The notes below the pieces were generated by a model. The model was not told the DNA's origin. It made no database searches and saw nothing but the letters and a program-made list of their open reading frames with translations. This document shows positions 20,523 through 31,154 of a stretch of DNA of 64,000 bases, piece by piece. How positions within the stretch are numbered: position 1 is the stretch's first letter; each line of letters opens with the position of its first letter. The DNA comes from Peribacillus sp. FSL H8-0477 (GTDB taxonomy: Bacteria; Bacillota; Bacilli; Bacillales; DSM-1321). The DNA is taken from assembly GCF_038002765.1 (NCBI RefSeq), contig NZ_JBBODE010000002.1, positions 1,488,001 through 1,552,000 on the forward strand, read 5' to 3'. The translations under genes and the position numbers were made by a program.

Positions 20523-21644
20523 ATGAGCAAGGAGTTACTTGATGCTCTCTATATTTTAGAAAAAGAAAAAGGCATATCAAGGGATATCTTAATTGATGCC
20601 ATTGAAGCTGCACTTATATCGGCATACCGCCGTAATTTTAACCAAGCACAAAATGTTCGTATTGACATGAACTTTGATAAGGGATCGATGAGAGTCTTTG
20701 CCCGCAAAGATGTTGTTGATCAAGTATTTGATGCAAGGTTAGAAATCTCTGTTGAAGAGGCCCAATTAATTAACCCGAACTACATGCTTGATGATGTTGT
20801 GGAAATGGAAGTAACGCCGAAGGACTTTGGCCGCATCGCTGCTCAAACGGCTAAACAGGTTGTTACTCAACGCGTGCGCGAAGCTGAACGCGGCATTATC
20901 TACTCCGAATTTATTGATCGGGAAGAAGACATCATGACGGGAATTGTACAACGCCAAGATTCACGTTTTATCTATGTCAGCTTAGGTAAAATAGAGGCGC
21001 TTCTTCCAATTAATGAACAGATGCCAAATGAGTCGTACAAACCACATGATCGTATAAAAGTATTTATCACGAAGGTTGAGAAGACTTCAAAAGGCCCTCA
21101 AATCTTTGTTTCACGTACACATCCTGGTTTGTTGAAACGCTTATTTGAAATTGAAGTACCAGAAATTTTTGATGGTACAGTTGAAATAAAATCAGTAGCC
21201 CGTGAAGCTGGAGATCGTTCGAAGATATCTGTTCACTCGGATAACGAAGAAGTCGATCCAGTAGGTTCATGCGTTGGTCAAAAAGGACAGCGTGTCCAAG
21301 CGATTGTTAATGAGCTTAAAGGCGAAAAGATAGACATTGTCAAATGGTCAGAAGATCCAGTTGTATTCGTAGCCAATGCATTAAGCCCTTCTAAGGTGCT
21401 TGAAGTATTGATTAAAGAAGACGACAAAGGAACGACCGTGATCGTGCCTGACTATCAGCTTTCTCTTGCTATCGGTAAGCGAGGACAAAACGCTCGTCTT
21501 GCTGCTAAACTAACAGGCTGGAAAATTGATATTAAGAGTGAGACAGAAGCCCGCGAAGCTGGAATCTATCCACTTGAAGATCAAGAACCGCTGCTTAGCC
21601 AAGACAGCTATGATAACGATGAAGACTTTGATGTTGAAGAATAA
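20523..21644 (+). CDS. nusA: Transcription termination/antitermination factor NusA
   Basis: A 373-residue RNA polymerase-associated factor that modulates pausing and intrinsic termination. It has the N-terminal polymerase-binding domain and an S1 domain (about 135-200). Two KH domains follow, with [14 protein letters not shown] and [14 protein letters not shown]. It lacks the C-terminal acidic repeats of E. coli NusA, as is normal for Bacillus. An AAGGGGG box precedes the ATG. Confidence 0.97.
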   Translation: MSKELLDALYILEKEKGISRDILIDAIEAALISAYRRNFNQAQNVRIDMNFDKGSMRVFARKDVVDQVFDARLEISVEEAQLINPNYMLDDVVEMEVTPKDFGRIAAQTAKQVVTQRVREAERGIIYSEFIDREEDIMTGIVQRQDSRFIYVSLGKIEALLPINEQMPNESYKPHDRIKVFITKVEKTSKGPQIFVSRTHPGLLKRLFEIEVPEIFDGTVEIKSVAREAGDRSKISVHSDNEEVDPVGSCVGQKGQRVQAIVNELKGEKIDIVKWSEDPVVFVANALSPSKVLEVLIKEDDKGTTVIVPDYQLSLAIGKRGQNARLAAKLTGWKIDIKSETEAREAGIYPLEDQEPLLSQDSYDNDEDFDVEE

Positions 21645-21661
21645 GTAAGAGGTGATCGACA

Positions 21662-21937
21662 ATGAATAGCCGAAAGAAAATACCGATGCGCAAATGCATT
21701 GCTAGCGGTGAAATGAAGCCGAAAAAAGAGCTAATTCGTATCGTACGATCTAAAGAAGGGGAAGTCAGCATTGATCCCACAGGCAAAAAGTCTGGGCGTG
21801 GAGCCTACTTGACGCTTGACCGGGAAATCATTTTGTCAGCACAGAAGAAAAATGTGCTGGCTAATCAACTCAGCGCACACATCGATCCTTCCCTTTATGA
21901 ACAATTACTTGCAATAGTGGATAAGGAGCAACAGTGA
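21662..21937 (+). CDS. rnpM: RNase P modulator RnpM (YlxR, DUF448)
   Basis: A 91-residue YlxR-family protein. The conserved [19 protein letters not shown] and GRGAYLTLD segments are present. Members bind RNA, and B. subtilis YlxR has been reported to bind and modulate RNase P RNA. It lies between nusA and ylxQ, and its stop overlaps the ylxQ GTG (GTGA), so translation is probably coupled. Confidence 0.92.
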   Translation: MNSRKKIPMRKCIASGEMKPKKELIRIVRSKEGEVSIDPTGKKSGRGAYLTLDREIILSAQKKNVLANQLSAHIDPSLYEQLLAIVDKEQQ

Positions 21938-22245
21938 CCATCATGATCCAACAAAAGTGGATGTCTCTATTAGGTTTGGCCAATCGAGCGCGTAAATTGA
22001 TTTCTGGAGAAGAATTAGTGCTAAAAGATATCAGAAACGGCAATGCCAAATTGGTGATTTTAGCTGCCGATGCTTCTAAGAATACAGAAAAAAAACTAAC
22101 TGATAAATGTATCTTCTACAAAGTTCCTCTCAAAAGAGTCGAAAATCGGGAATTACTGGGAAAAGCAATAGGCAAGGAAGCACGTGTCGCCGTTGCAGTT
22201 CTGGATGAAGGTTTTGCTAAAAAACTCCAAACGTTGCTCGATTGA
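21934..22245 (+). CDS. ylxQ: L7Ae-family RNA-binding protein YlxQ
   Basis: A 103-residue L7Ae/L30e-type kink-turn-binding protein. The family pattern [16 protein letters not shown] near the N-terminus and [16 protein letters not shown] are clear. I chose the GTG at 21934 because AAGGAG is 6 bases upstream; the ATG at 21943 is an alternative start. Function in B. subtilis is not well settled. Confidence 0.9.
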   Translation: MTIMIQQKWMSLLGLANRARKLISGEELVLKDIRNGNAKLVILAADASKNTEKKLTDKCIFYKVPLKRVENRELLGKAIGKEARVAVAVLDEGFAKKLQTLLD

Positions 22246-22265
22246 ATTTTTCCGGGGGTGAACGT

Positions 22266-24440
22266 ATGACTAAAATGCGCGTGTACGAATATGCAAAAGA
22301 GAAAAATGTTTCAAGTAAAGACGTAATAAATAAACTCAAAGAAATGAACATAGAGGTATCCAATCATATGACAGCATTAGACGATTCTACGGTTAATAAA
22401 TTAAACGATACATTAAATAAAAATCAATCAACTACAGCAGACAGCACAAACAGCCAGCCGGCTTCAAAAGTCGTTGAAAAATACGAAGAAGAAGCGAATG
22501 AAAAAGGTACTGGTACAGCAAGCAAAGAAAAACTTAAGAAAAAACCACCTGTTAAACCGGCTGCAGCTGGGTCAAAACCTTTTAATAAAGGCGGACGCGG
22601 CAACAATCGTAACCGGAATAACGTGAAGCACAAGCCTTCTCATTCACCACAGGCTGCACCCGTGCAAAAAAGAAAAGAAAGAGAGCTTCCAACCAAAATT
22701 TCATTTACAGAGTCTCTGACTGTAACGGAATTAGCTAAGAAGCTGCACCGTGAGCCTTCTGAAATCATCAAAAAACTCTTCATGCTTGGTGTAATGGCAA
22801 CCATTAACCAATCACTTGAAAAAGATGCAATTGAATTGATTGCTAGTGAGTATGGCGTAGAGGTTGAAGAAGAAGTACTGGTCGATCTTACGGATCTTGA
22901 GTCATTGGTAACAGAAGACAATGCCGACAATCTAATTGAACGTCCATCAGTTGTTACGATCATGGGACACGTTGACCATGGTAAAACAACATTACTAGAC
23001 TCTATTCGGAATACAAAAGTAACCGAAGGCGAAGCCGGTGGAATTACACAGCATATCGGAGCTTACCAAGTTGAGATCAAAGGAAAGAAAATTACATTCC
23101 TAGATACTCCAGGACATGCTGCGTTCACAACGATGCGTGCCCGCGGTGCTCAAATTACAGATATAACAATCCTAGTTGTTGCAGCTGACGATGGTGTAAT
23201 GCCGCAGACAATTGAAGCAATCAACCATGCAAAAGCGGCTGAGGTTCCAATTATTGTAGCTGTTAATAAAATGGATAAACCATCAGCTAATCCTGATCGT
23301 GTTATGCAAGAATTAACTGAACATGGCCTTGTTTCTGAAGCATGGGGCGGAGATGTTATCTTCGTACCGATTTCAGCGAAAAATGGCGAAGGAATCGAAA
23401 GTCTTCTTGAAATGATTCTTCTTGTTGGTGAAGTGAATGAATACAAAGCTAATCCAGAGCGTAACGCTATTGGTACAGTAATTGAAGCGCGTCTAGATAA
23501 AGGCCGCGGAACAGTTGCTACACTTCTTGTTCAAAATGGTACCCTTAAAATCGGAGATCCGATCGTAGTAGGTAACAGCTTTGGACGTGTAAGAGCAATG
23601 CTGAATGATTTAGGACGCCGAGTAAAAGAAGCAGGCCCATCAACACCTGTTGAGTTAACAGGTCTAAATGAAGTTCCGCAAGCAGGAGATCGTTTCATCG
23701 TCTTTAATGATGAAAGGACAGCTCGCCAAGTTGGGGAAACAAGGGCTCAACGCCAATTGGCTTCACAACGTAATGAAAAATCAGTTGTTACATTAGATAA
23801 CTTGTTTGAACAAATGAAACAAGGCGACATCAAAGAATTGAATATCGTATTAAAAGCGGATGTTCAAGGTTCTGCTGAAGCCGTTGCTGCCTCACTGAGA
23901 AAAATTGAAGTAGAAGGTGCAAAAGTTAAAATTATTCATACAGGTGTCGGTGCGATTACTGAATCCGATATTATTCTAGCGGCGGCTTCTAATGCAATCG
24001 TTATTGGTTTCAATGTACGCCCAGATGTAAATGCGAAACGTGCAGCTGACTCAGAAAATGTTGATGTTCGTCTACACCGTATCATTTACAAAGCAATTGA
24101 AGAAATTGATGCAGCGATGAAAGGGATGCTTGATCCTGAATTCGAAGAAAAAGTCATCGGCCAAGCAGAAGTACGGACTACGTTCAAAGTATCGAAAGTG
24201 GGTACAATTGCTGGATCGTACGTAACTGAAGGTAAATTAACTCGTGACTCGGGTGTCCGCTTAATTCGTGACGGCATCGTTATTTTTGAAGGCGAACTTG
24301 ATACCTTAAAACGCTTCAAAGACGAAGTAAAAGAAGTTGCACAGAACTATGAGTGTGGAATTACGATTAAAAACTTCAATGATCTTAAAGAAGGCGACAT
24401 TATTGAAGCTTACGTAATGCAGGAGATCGAACGTAAATGA
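22266..24440 (+). CDS. infB: Translation initiation factor IF-2
   Basis: A 724-residue GTPase that brings initiator tRNA to the 30S subunit. The N-terminal IF2N segment ([19 protein letters not shown]) is followed by a low-complexity basic linker. A second IF2N domain comes next, then the G domain with GHVDHGKTT starting at residue 234, DTPGH and NKMD, and the C-terminal beta barrels. The ATG at 22266 follows GGGGGTGAACGT. Its TGA overlaps the ylxP ATG. Confidence 0.98.
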   Translation: MTKMRVYEYAKEKNVSSKDVINKLKEMNIEVSNHMTALDDSTVNKLNDTLNKNQSTTADSTNSQPASKVVEKYEEEANEKGTGTASKEKLKKKPPVKPAAAGSKPFNKGGRGNNRNRNNVKHKPSHSPQAAPVQKRKERELPTKISFTESLTVTELAKKLHREPSEIIKKLFMLGVMATINQSLEKDAIELIASEYGVEVEEEVLVDLTDLESLVTEDNADNLIERPSVVTIMGHVDHGKTTLLDSIRNTKVTEGEAGGITQHIGAYQVEIKGKKITFLDTPGHAAFTTMRARGAQITDITILVVAADDGVMPQTIEAINHAKAAEVPIIVAVNKMDKPSANPDRVMQELTEHGLVSEAWGGDVIFVPISAKNGEGIESLLEMILLVGEVNEYKANPERNAIGTVIEARLDKGRGTVATLLVQNGTLKIGDPIVVGNSFGRVRAMLNDLGRRVKEAGPSTPVELTGLNEVPQAGDRFIVFNDERTARQVGETRAQRQLASQRNEKSVVTLDNLFEQMKQGDIKELNIVLKADVQGSAEAVAASLRKIEVEGAKVKIIHTGVGAITESDIILAAASNAIVIGFNVRPDVNAKRAADSENVDVRLHRIIYKAIEEIDAAMKGMLDPEFEEKVIGQAEVRTTFKVSKVGTIAGSYVTEGKLTRDSGVRLIRDGIVIFEGELDTLKRFKDEVKEVAQNYECGITIKNFNDLKEGDIIEAYVMQEIERK

Positions 24441-24718
24441 TCGTCGGCTCTGCCGAATTTGAATGTATCATCTATGATGCGCATTCTTTAAAAGAAAAAC
24501 GGGCCGTGCTGCAGCGTATTATTTCAAGACTTAAGCAGAAATTCAATATTTCTGTGGCTGAGGTTGGGTACCAGGATCTTTGGCAGCGAAGTGCGCTTGC
24601 CATTGTTACTGTATCCTCCTCCCGAATGGCAACTGAGAGAGAATTACAAAATGCCCTTCTATTTCTGGATTCATTTCCTGAAATAGAGCGCACACTAACA
24701 AATATAGAATGGCTATAA
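24437..24718 (+). CDS. ylxP: YlxP, DUF503 family protein
   Basis: A 93-residue DUF503 protein starting in an ATGA overlap with infB. The family pattern is visible in [19 protein letters not shown] and [14 protein letters not shown]. It is conserved in this operon across Firmicutes. Its precise role is unknown; ribosome-related work is inferred from the neighbours. Confidence 0.9.
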   Translation: MIVGSAEFECIIYDAHSLKEKRAVLQRIISRLKQKFNISVAEVGYQDLWQRSALAIVTVSSSRMATERELQNALLFLDSFPEIERTLTNIEWL

Positions 24719-24736
24719 GTCAGCGAGGTGAATAGT

Positions 24737-25105
24737 ATGAGCCTTCGTGCAAATCGTGTTGGTGAACAGATGAAGAAAGAAATGAGTGACATCATTGGCC
24801 GGAAAATCAAGGATCCCCGCATCGGCTTTGTTACCGTAACAGATGTAGAGGTTACTGGTGACTTGCAGCATGCTATCGTTTATATTTCTGTTTTAGGAGA
24901 CGAAGAGCAGAAAGAAAAAACACTAAAAGGTCTTTCCCAAGCTAAAGGATTCATTCGTTCTGAAATTGGACAACGAATTCGCTTACGGAAAACTCCGGAG
25001 ATTTCTTTCGAGTTTGATGAATCCATTATGTATGGACACCGGATTGATACGTTAATCCATCAGATTAATTCAGATGATAAACCTGCAAAAGACGAAGAAG
25101 AATAA
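24737..25105 (+). CDS. rbfA: Ribosome-binding factor A
   Basis: A 122-residue KH-fold factor for 16S rRNA maturation. It has the usual [20 protein letters not shown] start, followed by [18 protein letters not shown] and [14 protein letters not shown]. The ATG at 24737 follows GAGGTGAATAGT; a GTG 9 bases upstream lies in the ribosome-binding site. A terminator separates it from truB. Confidence 0.96.
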   Translation: MSLRANRVGEQMKKEMSDIIGRKIKDPRIGFVTVTDVEVTGDLQHAIVYISVLGDEEQKEKTLKGLSQAKGFIRSEIGQRIRLRKTPEISFEFDESIMYGHRIDTLIHQINSDDKPAKDEEE

Positions 25106-25117
25106 TGTGTTAAGCGG

Positions 25118-25152
25118 AAAAAGGATAGACATCAATTTGTCTATCTTTTTTT
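25118..25152 (+). terminator. Intrinsic terminator between rbfA and truB
   Basis: AAAAAGGATAGACA and TGTCTATCTTTTTTT pair with a 6-base loop and end in a T run. It would reduce truB-ribF expression from the upstream promoter. Confidence 0.8.
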
Positions 25153-25184
25153 CTGCCCACTTCATGAAAAGGAGACCTTCACAA

Positions 25185-26102
25185 ATGGATGGAATTTTAC
25201 CACTATTAAAACCTAAGGGAATGACATCGCATGATTGTGTGTTCAAATTAAGAAAAATCTTAAAGACAAAAAAAGTTGGTCATACTGGCACACTTGATCC
25301 CGATGTGACCGGAGTATTGCCCATCTGTATCGGCCGAGCGACAAAGGTTGCGGAGTACATTACGGAAGCTGGGAAGTCGTATGAAGGAGAAGTGACTTTA
25401 GGGTTTTCTACTACAACAGAAGATGCCAGCGGTGAAGTAGTAGAAGAACGAGCAATTGTGGAGGAGTTCTCCCGAAAGCAAATTCTCGATGTGTTAAAAG
25501 ATTTCACGGGCATTATTCGTCAAACACCTCCTATGTTTTCAGCGGTTAAGATCAATGGCAAAAAGCTCTATGAATATGCTCGAGCAGGCATAGAAGTAGA
25601 AAGACCGTCAAGGGAAGTAACGATTCATGAATTAACACTGCTTGATGACCGTGAAGTATTTACTGGAGAACGAATTTCTTTCCGCTTCAGAGTAAGCTGC
25701 TCTAAAGGGACGTATATACGCACACTAGCTGTTAATATTGGTGAAAAACTTGGATATCCTGCTCATATGTCAAATTTAATAAGAACCGAAAGTGCAGGGT
25801 TTACACTGGCAGATTGCCAAACGTTAGAAGCAGTTTCTGAATTGATGGAACAGGGAAAAGAAGCTGAGTTTTTACAGCCAATTGAACGAGGTTTGTATCA
25901 TTTGCCGAAATATCAGATTAATGATACAGTAGCAAAGAAAGTACTAAATGGAGCGGTTTTACCGCAGCCAGCCGATTTAACCGTTCAACGGGGTGTTCCG
26001 TTTGTTATGGTAGATTTAAATGAGAAGGCATTAGCCATATACCAGCTGCATCCTGAAAAGGACCAGTTGATTAAACCTGTAAAAATATTGGAAATTGGAT
26101 AA
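25185..26102 (+). CDS. truB: tRNA pseudouridine(55) synthase TruB
   Basis: A 305-residue pseudouridine synthase that modifies U55 in the tRNA T-loop. The catalytic Asp is D38 in GHTGTLDPDVTGVLP. RCSKGTYIRTL-like (here SCSKGTYIRTLAV) and a C-terminal PUA-like domain follow. The ATG at 25185 follows AAAAGGAG; the frame is open back into rbfA but the extension lies across the terminator and is not conserved. ribF follows 35 bases on. Confidence 0.96.
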   Translation: MDGILPLLKPKGMTSHDCVFKLRKILKTKKVGHTGTLDPDVTGVLPICIGRATKVAEYITEAGKSYEGEVTLGFSTTTEDASGEVVEERAIVEEFSRKQILDVLKDFTGIIRQTPPMFSAVKINGKKLYEYARAGIEVERPSREVTIHELTLLDDREVFTGERISFRFRVSCSKGTYIRTLAVNIGEKLGYPAHMSNLIRTESAGFTLADCQTLEAVSELMEQGKEAEFLQPIERGLYHLPKYQINDTVAKKVLNGAVLPQPADLTVQRGVPFVMVDLNEKALAIYQLHPEKDQLIKPVKILEIG

Positions 26103-26137
26103 TAGCAGTCTGTAATGTAAGAAAGAGGAGATTTGTC

Positions 26138-27088
26138 GTGGAAGTTATTGTCATTGAGCATCCCCAATCGTTTAACCAAGCCGATTTCCCGAAACTTTCA
26201 ATCGCACTTGGTTTTTTCGATGGAATACATATTGGACACCAAGCGGTCATTCAAACAGCAAGATCGAAAGCAGAGGAATTTGGCTTAAAATCTGCTGTTA
26301 TGACCTTTGATCCCCATCCTTCTGTCGTGTTAGGCAAGAGGGATGAAAACATCCGTTACATCACACCTCTCGATGATAAGATAGACATAATCAGGGATAC
26401 GGGTGTAGATTATTTATTCATTATTAGATTTACTAAGGAATTTGCACGCCTCTTACCAGAGCAGTTCGTTGATCAATATTTAATCGCGATAAACGCTAAG
26501 CATGTTGTTGCGGGTTTTGATTATACATATGGACACTATGGTGAAGGAACGATGGAAACGCTCGAAAGCCACTCAAAAGGTCAGTTTTTCATTACCGTGG
26601 TGTCTAAACAAACACTAGAAGATGAAAAAATCAGTTCGACACGAATTCGGTCCATCTTAAAGATGGGAGATTTCACTGGTTTTTATCATTTAACTGGTCG
26701 TTATTATCTTTCTCAAGGCATTGTTATTCATGGAGAAAAGCGGGGAAGGAAACTTGGTTTTCCTACGGCTAACCTCAGAATAGATGATGAGTATATATTC
26801 CCAGCCACTGGAGTGTATGCGGTTCGTGCGAAAATAAACGAAACTTGGTTCAACGGTGTTTGTAATGTAGGCTATAAACCCACATTCAATGAAGAAAAAC
26901 CGGAGTTCCCGGCTGTCGAGGTCCATATTCTCGATTTTACTGGAGACCTGTATGGACAGAAGCTGCAGGTTGCTTGGCATAAACGAATTAGGAGCGAGCA
27001 GAAGTTCTCTGGATTGGATGCATTGGTTCAGCAAATTGAAGCCGATAAAGAACAAGCCGTAAACTATTTTATGCTATTAAATCAATAG
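26138..27088 (+). CDS. ribF: Bifunctional riboflavin kinase/FAD synthetase
   Basis: A 316-residue enzyme that makes FMN from riboflavin and FAD from FMN (RibC in B. subtilis). The N-terminal nucleotidyltransferase domain has GFFDGIHIGHQAVI and ISSTRIRS. The C-terminal kinase domain has GKRGRKLGFPTANL-like (here GEKRGRKLGFPTANLR) and GVCNVGYKPTF. The start is GTG at 26138 after AGAGGAG. Position after truB and before rpsO is conserved. Confidence 0.95.
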   Translation: MEVIVIEHPQSFNQADFPKLSIALGFFDGIHIGHQAVIQTARSKAEEFGLKSAVMTFDPHPSVVLGKRDENIRYITPLDDKIDIIRDTGVDYLFIIRFTKEFARLLPEQFVDQYLIAINAKHVVAGFDYTYGHYGEGTMETLESHSKGQFFITVVSKQTLEDEKISSTRIRSILKMGDFTGFYHLTGRYYLSQGIVIHGEKRGRKLGFPTANLRIDDEYIFPATGVYAVRAKINETWFNGVCNVGYKPTFNEEKPEFPAVEVHILDFTGDLYGQKLQVAWHKRIRSEQKFSGLDALVQQIEADKEQAVNYFMLLNQ

Positions 27089-27090
27089 AC

Positions 27091-27119
27091 TTGCAAATGC
27101 ACCGGAAAAGATGTATTCT
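27091..27119 (+). promoter_or_regulatory. SigA promoter of rpsO
   Basis: TTGCAA (27091-27096) and TATTCT (27114-27119) are 17 bases apart, just after the ribF stop. The roughly 90-base leader contains GC-rich inverted segments (CGGCTAGTTGCAACTCCGG) and could be an S15-binding leader. Confidence 0.6.
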
Positions 27120-27215
27120 TTATAAGTATGAAATAACCGTTTCTCGGCTAGTTGCAACTCCGGCGCTGGCTCAGTAATTGGTGATTTTACAAGAAACTTT
27201 AGGAGGAATTTAACA

Positions 27216-27485
27216 ATGGCAATTACACAAGAACGCAAAAACGAAATTATCGCTGAGTACCGTACTCACGACACTGACACAGGATCTCCAGAAGTACAGA
27301 TTGCTGTACTTACTGCAGATATCAACAGCTTGAACGAACATTTACGTATTCACAAAAAAGATCATCATTCACGTCGTGGACTTCTTAAAATGGTAGGTAA
27401 GCGTCGTAATCTTTTATCTTACCTTCGTAACAATGACGTAGCACGTTACCGTGAATTAATTACACGCTTAGGCCTTCGTCGATAA
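27216..27485 (+). CDS. rpsO: 30S ribosomal protein S15
   Basis: An 89-residue S15 protein with the family hallmarks [20 protein letters not shown] and [24 protein letters not shown] precedes the ATG. It has its own promoter and terminator and lies before pnp, as in most bacteria. Confidence 0.98.
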   Translation: MAITQERKNEIIAEYRTHDTDTGSPEVQIAVLTADINSLNEHLRIHKKDHHSRRGLLKMVGKRRNLLSYLRNNDVARYRELITRLGLRR

Positions 27486-27494
27486 GCAATCAGG

Positions 27495-27520
27495 AAAAGC
27501 GGGAATTTTCCCGCTTTTTT
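27495..27520 (+). terminator. Intrinsic terminator after rpsO
   Basis: AAAAGCGGGAA and TTCCCGCTTTTTT form a tight stem with a T run. Confidence 0.88.
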
Positions 27521-27711
27521 GATGTTATTAGAAGTAAATACCGTATAGTAAAAACGGTTTTATACATAAGGAGTCATGTTAAAAGCATTGAACGCTTAAT
27601 AGATATTTTTTAGAAACGTTCATTTTGCTGTTAATGCACGTTTTTTTCGTGCATAATAGGAATAGTTTGGTTTAATTAGTTTTCAACAACTTAACACATA
27701 CATGTAAGTAA

Positions 27712-27760
27712 AGGTTTAGGTAATAGATACCGAACCTCTATAGTGAAGATTTAGAGAGGG
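27712..27760 (+). promoter_or_regulatory. Overlapping hairpins covering the pnp ribosome-binding site
   Basis: AGGTT-TA-GGTA (27712-27722) pairs with TACC-G-AACCT (27728-27737). An alternative helix uses CCTCT (27735-27739) with AGAGG (27755-27759), which is part of the GAGAGGGG ribosome-binding site. The two helices share bases 27735-27737, so they cannot form together. A regulatory switch is inferred. Confidence 0.4.
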
Positions 27761-27772
27761 GTTTATTAAAGA

Positions 27773-29887
27773 ATGGGACAAGAAAAACATACGTACTCTT
27801 ACGAATGGGCAGGACGCACCTTGACTGTTGAAATTGGCCAATTGGCTAAGCAAGCGAACGGAGCAGTTCTAGTTCGGTACGGAGAAACAGCAGTACTAAG
27901 TGTAGCTACAGCGTCAAAAGAACCGAAAAACCTTGATTTCTTCCCGTTGACTGTGAATTATGAAGAAAAATTATATGCAGTAGGTAAGATTCCAGGAGGA
28001 TTTATTAAACGTGAAGGCCGCCCAAGTGAAAAAGCAATCTTGGCTAGTCGTTTAATTGATCGTCCAATTCGTCCGCTTTTTGCTGACGGATTCCGGAATG
28101 ATGTTCAGCTTATCAGCATGGTTATGAGCTTGGAACAAGACTGTTCATCTGAAATGGCTGCGATGTTCGGTTCTTCACTTGCATTATGTGTTTCTGACAT
28201 TCCTTTTGGTGGTCCAATTGCCGGTGTTATTGTCGGCCGTATCAACAATGAATTTGTTGTCAATCCATCTGTTGAACAAATGGAAAACAGTGATATCAAT
28301 CTGATTGTTGCTGGAACAAAGGATGCAATCAACATGGTTGAAGCCGGAGCGAAGGAAGTACCGGAAGAAACAATGCTTGAAGCAATCATGTTCGGACATG
28401 ATGAGATTAAGAAGTTAATTGAATTCCAAGAGATGATTGCTGCTGAAATCGGCAAACCAAAAATGGAAGTTAAACTGTATCAGCTTGATCAAGAATTAGA
28501 AGCTGAACTTAAAGGCATGTGTGGAGCTGACTTGAACAAAGCTGTACAAGTTCAAGAAAAGCATGCACGTGAAGCAGCAATAAAAGTGGTTAAAGACAGT
28601 GTAATGGAAAACTATACTGAAGAAACCGATGAAGATAAACTAAAACAAATTAAAGAAATCTTAAATAAACTGGTTAAATCTGAAGTCCGCCGTTTAATTA
28701 CGGAAGAGAAAGTACGTCCAGATGGCCGTAATCCGGATGAAATTAGACCTTTATCTTCAGAAGTAGGGATTCTTCCACGTACTCATGGTTCTGGATTATT
28801 CACTCGCGGACAAACTCAAGCACTTTCAATTTGTACACTTGGTGCCATGGGCGATGTTCAGATTCTTGATGGTCTGGGTACAGAAGAGTCAAAACGCTTT
28901 ATGCATCATTATAACTTCCCGCATTTCAGTGTTGGTGAAACTGGACCATTACGTGGACCAGGCCGTCGTGAAATCGGACATGGTGCATTAGGTGAACGAG
29001 CTCTAGAGCAAGTTCTTCCGGATGAAAAGGATTTCCCTTATACCATTCGTCTTGTTTCTGAAGTTCTTGAATCAAATGGATCGACTTCACAGGCTAGCAT
29101 TTGTGCAAGCACATTGGCAATGATGGATGCTGGAGTACCACTTAAAGCACCAGTTGCTGGTATTGCAATGGGCTTGGTGAAAACTGGAGAAGATTATTCG
29201 ATTCTTACTGATATCCAAGGAATGGAAGATCATCTTGGCGATATGGACTTTAAAGTGGCCGGAACAGCTCAAGGTGTAACTGCCCTGCAAATGGATATTA
29301 AAATCGAAGGACTTTCAAGAGAAATCCTTGAGGAAGCATTACAGCAAGCAAAACGCGGTCGTTTGCATATCCTTGAATCAATGCTGGCTACGATTAATGG
29401 ACCACGTGTTCAGCTTTCTAAATACGCTCCAAAAATATTGACGATGTCAATCAATCCTGATAAGATTCGCGATGTTATTGGACCAAGCGGAAAACAAATC
29501 AACAAAATCATCGAAGAAACTGGTGTGAAGATTGACATTGAACAAGATGGAACAGTCTTCATTGCGTCTACTGAACAAGATATGAATGAAAAGGCTAAGA
29601 AAATTATTGAAGATATCGTTCGTGAAGTAATGGTTGGCGAAGTTTATCTCGGTAAAGTAAAACGGATTGAAAAATTCGGTGCCTTCGTTGAAATCTTTAC
29701 TGGTAAAGACGGGCTAGTCCATATCTCTGAGCTTGCTGAGGAAAGAGTCGGCAAAGTAGAAGATATCTTGGCAATTGGTGATGAAATTGAAGTGAAAGTT
29801 ACTGAAATTGATAAGCAAGGGCGGGTTAATCTTTCTCGCAAAGCCGTTTTAAAAGCTCAAAAAGAAGCAGCTAATTCTCAAGAATAA
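27773..29887 (+). CDS. pnp: Polynucleotide phosphorylase
   Basis: A 704-residue phosphorolytic 3'-5' exoribonuclease (pnpA in B. subtilis). Two RNase PH domains flank a helical linker. The second PH domain has GTGEE-type catalytic residues near [22 protein letters not shown] domain ([15 protein letters not shown]) and an S1 domain ([20 protein letters not shown]) close the protein. The gene follows rpsO with a terminator between, and its leader can fold over the ribosome-binding site. It acts with RNase Y and the RNase J paralogue, also encoded in this window. Confidence 0.98.
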   Translation: MGQEKHTYSYEWAGRTLTVEIGQLAKQANGAVLVRYGETAVLSVATASKEPKNLDFFPLTVNYEEKLYAVGKIPGGFIKREGRPSEKAILASRLIDRPIRPLFADGFRNDVQLISMVMSLEQDCSSEMAAMFGSSLALCVSDIPFGGPIAGVIVGRINNEFVVNPSVEQMENSDINLIVAGTKDAINMVEAGAKEVPEETMLEAIMFGHDEIKKLIEFQEMIAAEIGKPKMEVKLYQLDQELEAELKGMCGADLNKAVQVQEKHAREAAIKVVKDSVMENYTEETDEDKLKQIKEILNKLVKSEVRRLITEEKVRPDGRNPDEIRPLSSEVGILPRTHGSGLFTRGQTQALSICTLGAMGDVQILDGLGTEESKRFMHHYNFPHFSVGETGPLRGPGRREIGHGALGERALEQVLPDEKDFPYTIRLVSEVLESNGSTSQASICASTLAMMDAGVPLKAPVAGIAMGLVKTGEDYSILTDIQGMEDHLGDMDFKVAGTAQGVTALQMDIKIEGLSREILEEALQQAKRGRLHILESMLATINGPRVQLSKYAPKILTMSINPDKIRDVIGPSGKQINKIIEETGVKIDIEQDGTVFIASTEQDMNEKAKKIIEDIVREVMVGEVYLGKVKRIEKFGAFVEIFTGKDGLVHISELAEERVGKVEDILAIGDEIEVKVTEIDKQGRVNLSRKAVLKAQKEAANSQE

Positions 29888-29899
29888 TGAGAATTAAGG

Positions 29900-29941
29900 A
29901 AAAAGGCAGGCGGTTCCTTGTGAATTCGCACTGCCTTTTTT
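29900..29941 (+). terminator. Intrinsic terminator after pnp
   Basis: AAAAAGGCAG and CTGCCTTTTTT pair across a 21-base loop that may fold further. Confidence 0.8.
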
Positions 29942-29977
29942 GCTATGCTAAAGACCCATTCAATGTTCTACGCCACT

Positions 29978-30026
29978 GCTCTATTTCATACTCTTTTTAA
30001 TAAGGACAAGGGAATAGAGCTTTTTT
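29978..30026 (+). terminator. Second terminator-like hairpin before ylxY
   Basis: GCTCTATT (29978-29985) and AATAGAGC (30013-30020) pair across a long loop, followed by TTTTTT. It lies between the pnp terminator and ylxY. Confidence 0.5.
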
Positions 30027-30134
30027 CTTTTCTTTGGGAAAAAAGAGTGTATATCTTTTATGACTAAAGAGGTTGAGCAAAGCCATCCTAAGGGTACTTG
30101 CGAAAGCAAGCTATGTATGAAGGAGGCAGTGGAA

Positions 30135-31112
30135 ATGGGCAATAAGTGGAAACGTTTAGTTGCGATTTGTATGATAGCAGGTATATCATGGTTATTGGTG
30201 CAAAATCCTTATACTGATCAATATGTAGCTGGTTTAACAAAACCATCTGTTGTCGTCACAGGTACGGTTAAAGAGAAGGATTCGCTTTATTTAGAAATTG
30301 AACAAAGTGCCTCTAAATATGAGGTAGCTCCACAAGACGCACGAATTGATCGGGTATGGAAGTTGGTTCCGGGGTTAAATGGCCTGCAGGTAAACGTTAA
30401 GGACTCCTACAAGCTAATGAAAAAGAACGGGGTATTCGATAAAAAGAAACTCATTTTCAATCAAATCCCTCCTGCTGTTCATATGAATGAACTAGAACCA
30501 GTACCTATTTACCGAGCCCATCCAGAGAAACCGACCGTATCCTTGCTGATTAATGTGGCTTGGGGGAATGAATATCTTCAGGACATGTTGGCAGTCCTCA
30601 AAAAACATCAAGTGAAAGCGACCTTTTTTTTAGAAGGAAGATGGACTAAAAACAATCCAGAATTGGCTAAGATGATAGCAGAGGGCGGGCATGAAATCGG
30701 CAACCATTCGTATTCACATCCGAATATGGAGCGGATTTCCAGTCAAGCTTCCAAGGATGAAATTCTAAAGACGACTGAAGTAATAAAAGCAGTTACGGGC
30801 AGGGATGTCACCTGGTTTGCTCCGCCGAGTGGAAGTTTTCGAGAAGAAACAGTCAAAATTGCAGACTCACTCGGTTTAAATACGGTATTATGGAGTGTGG
30901 ACACCATTGATTGGCAAAAACCGAGTCCGGAATTATTGCAAAAGCGGGTCCTTTCCAAAATTCACCCTGGTGCCTTTGTGTTAATGCATCCGACAGAATC
31001 GACAGCAAACTCACTTGACCAGTTAATTACGGAGTTTAAGAAACAAAATTTTCATGTTGTAACTGTAACAGAAGCAGTAGATGAAAAGAGAATCGTTCAT
31101 ACGCATGAGTAA
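30135..31112 (+). CDS. ylxY: YlxY, polysaccharide deacetylase-like protein
   Basis: A 325-residue secreted or anchored NodB-fold protein with an N-terminal hydrophobic segment (about residues 5-22). The HxxxH-type metal motif is present in GNHSYSHPNM, as is the C-terminal LMHPT motif. The first NodB motif, normally TFDDG with the catalytic Asp, is replaced by INVAWGN. Deacetylase activity is therefore doubtful, as in B. subtilis YlxY. I chose ATG 30135, 8 bases after AGGAGG; upstream in-frame starts add a non-conserved stretch. It lies between pnp and mlpA as in B. subtilis. Confidence 0.88.
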   Translation: MGNKWKRLVAICMIAGISWLLVQNPYTDQYVAGLTKPSVVVTGTVKEKDSLYLEIEQSASKYEVAPQDARIDRVWKLVPGLNGLQVNVKDSYKLMKKNGVFDKKKLIFNQIPPAVHMNELEPVPIYRAHPEKPTVSLLINVAWGNEYLQDMLAVLKKHQVKATFFLEGRWTKNNPELAKMIAEGGHEIGNHSYSHPNMERISSQASKDEILKTTEVIKAVTGRDVTWFAPPSGSFREETVKIADSLGLNTVLWSVDTIDWQKPSPELLQKRVLSKIHPGAFVLMHPTESTANSLDQLITEFKKQNFHVVTVTEAVDEKRIVHTHE

Positions 31113-31154
31113 GTGAGAGCGAAATGAGCAACAAGAACTAGGGAGGAATGTTTG

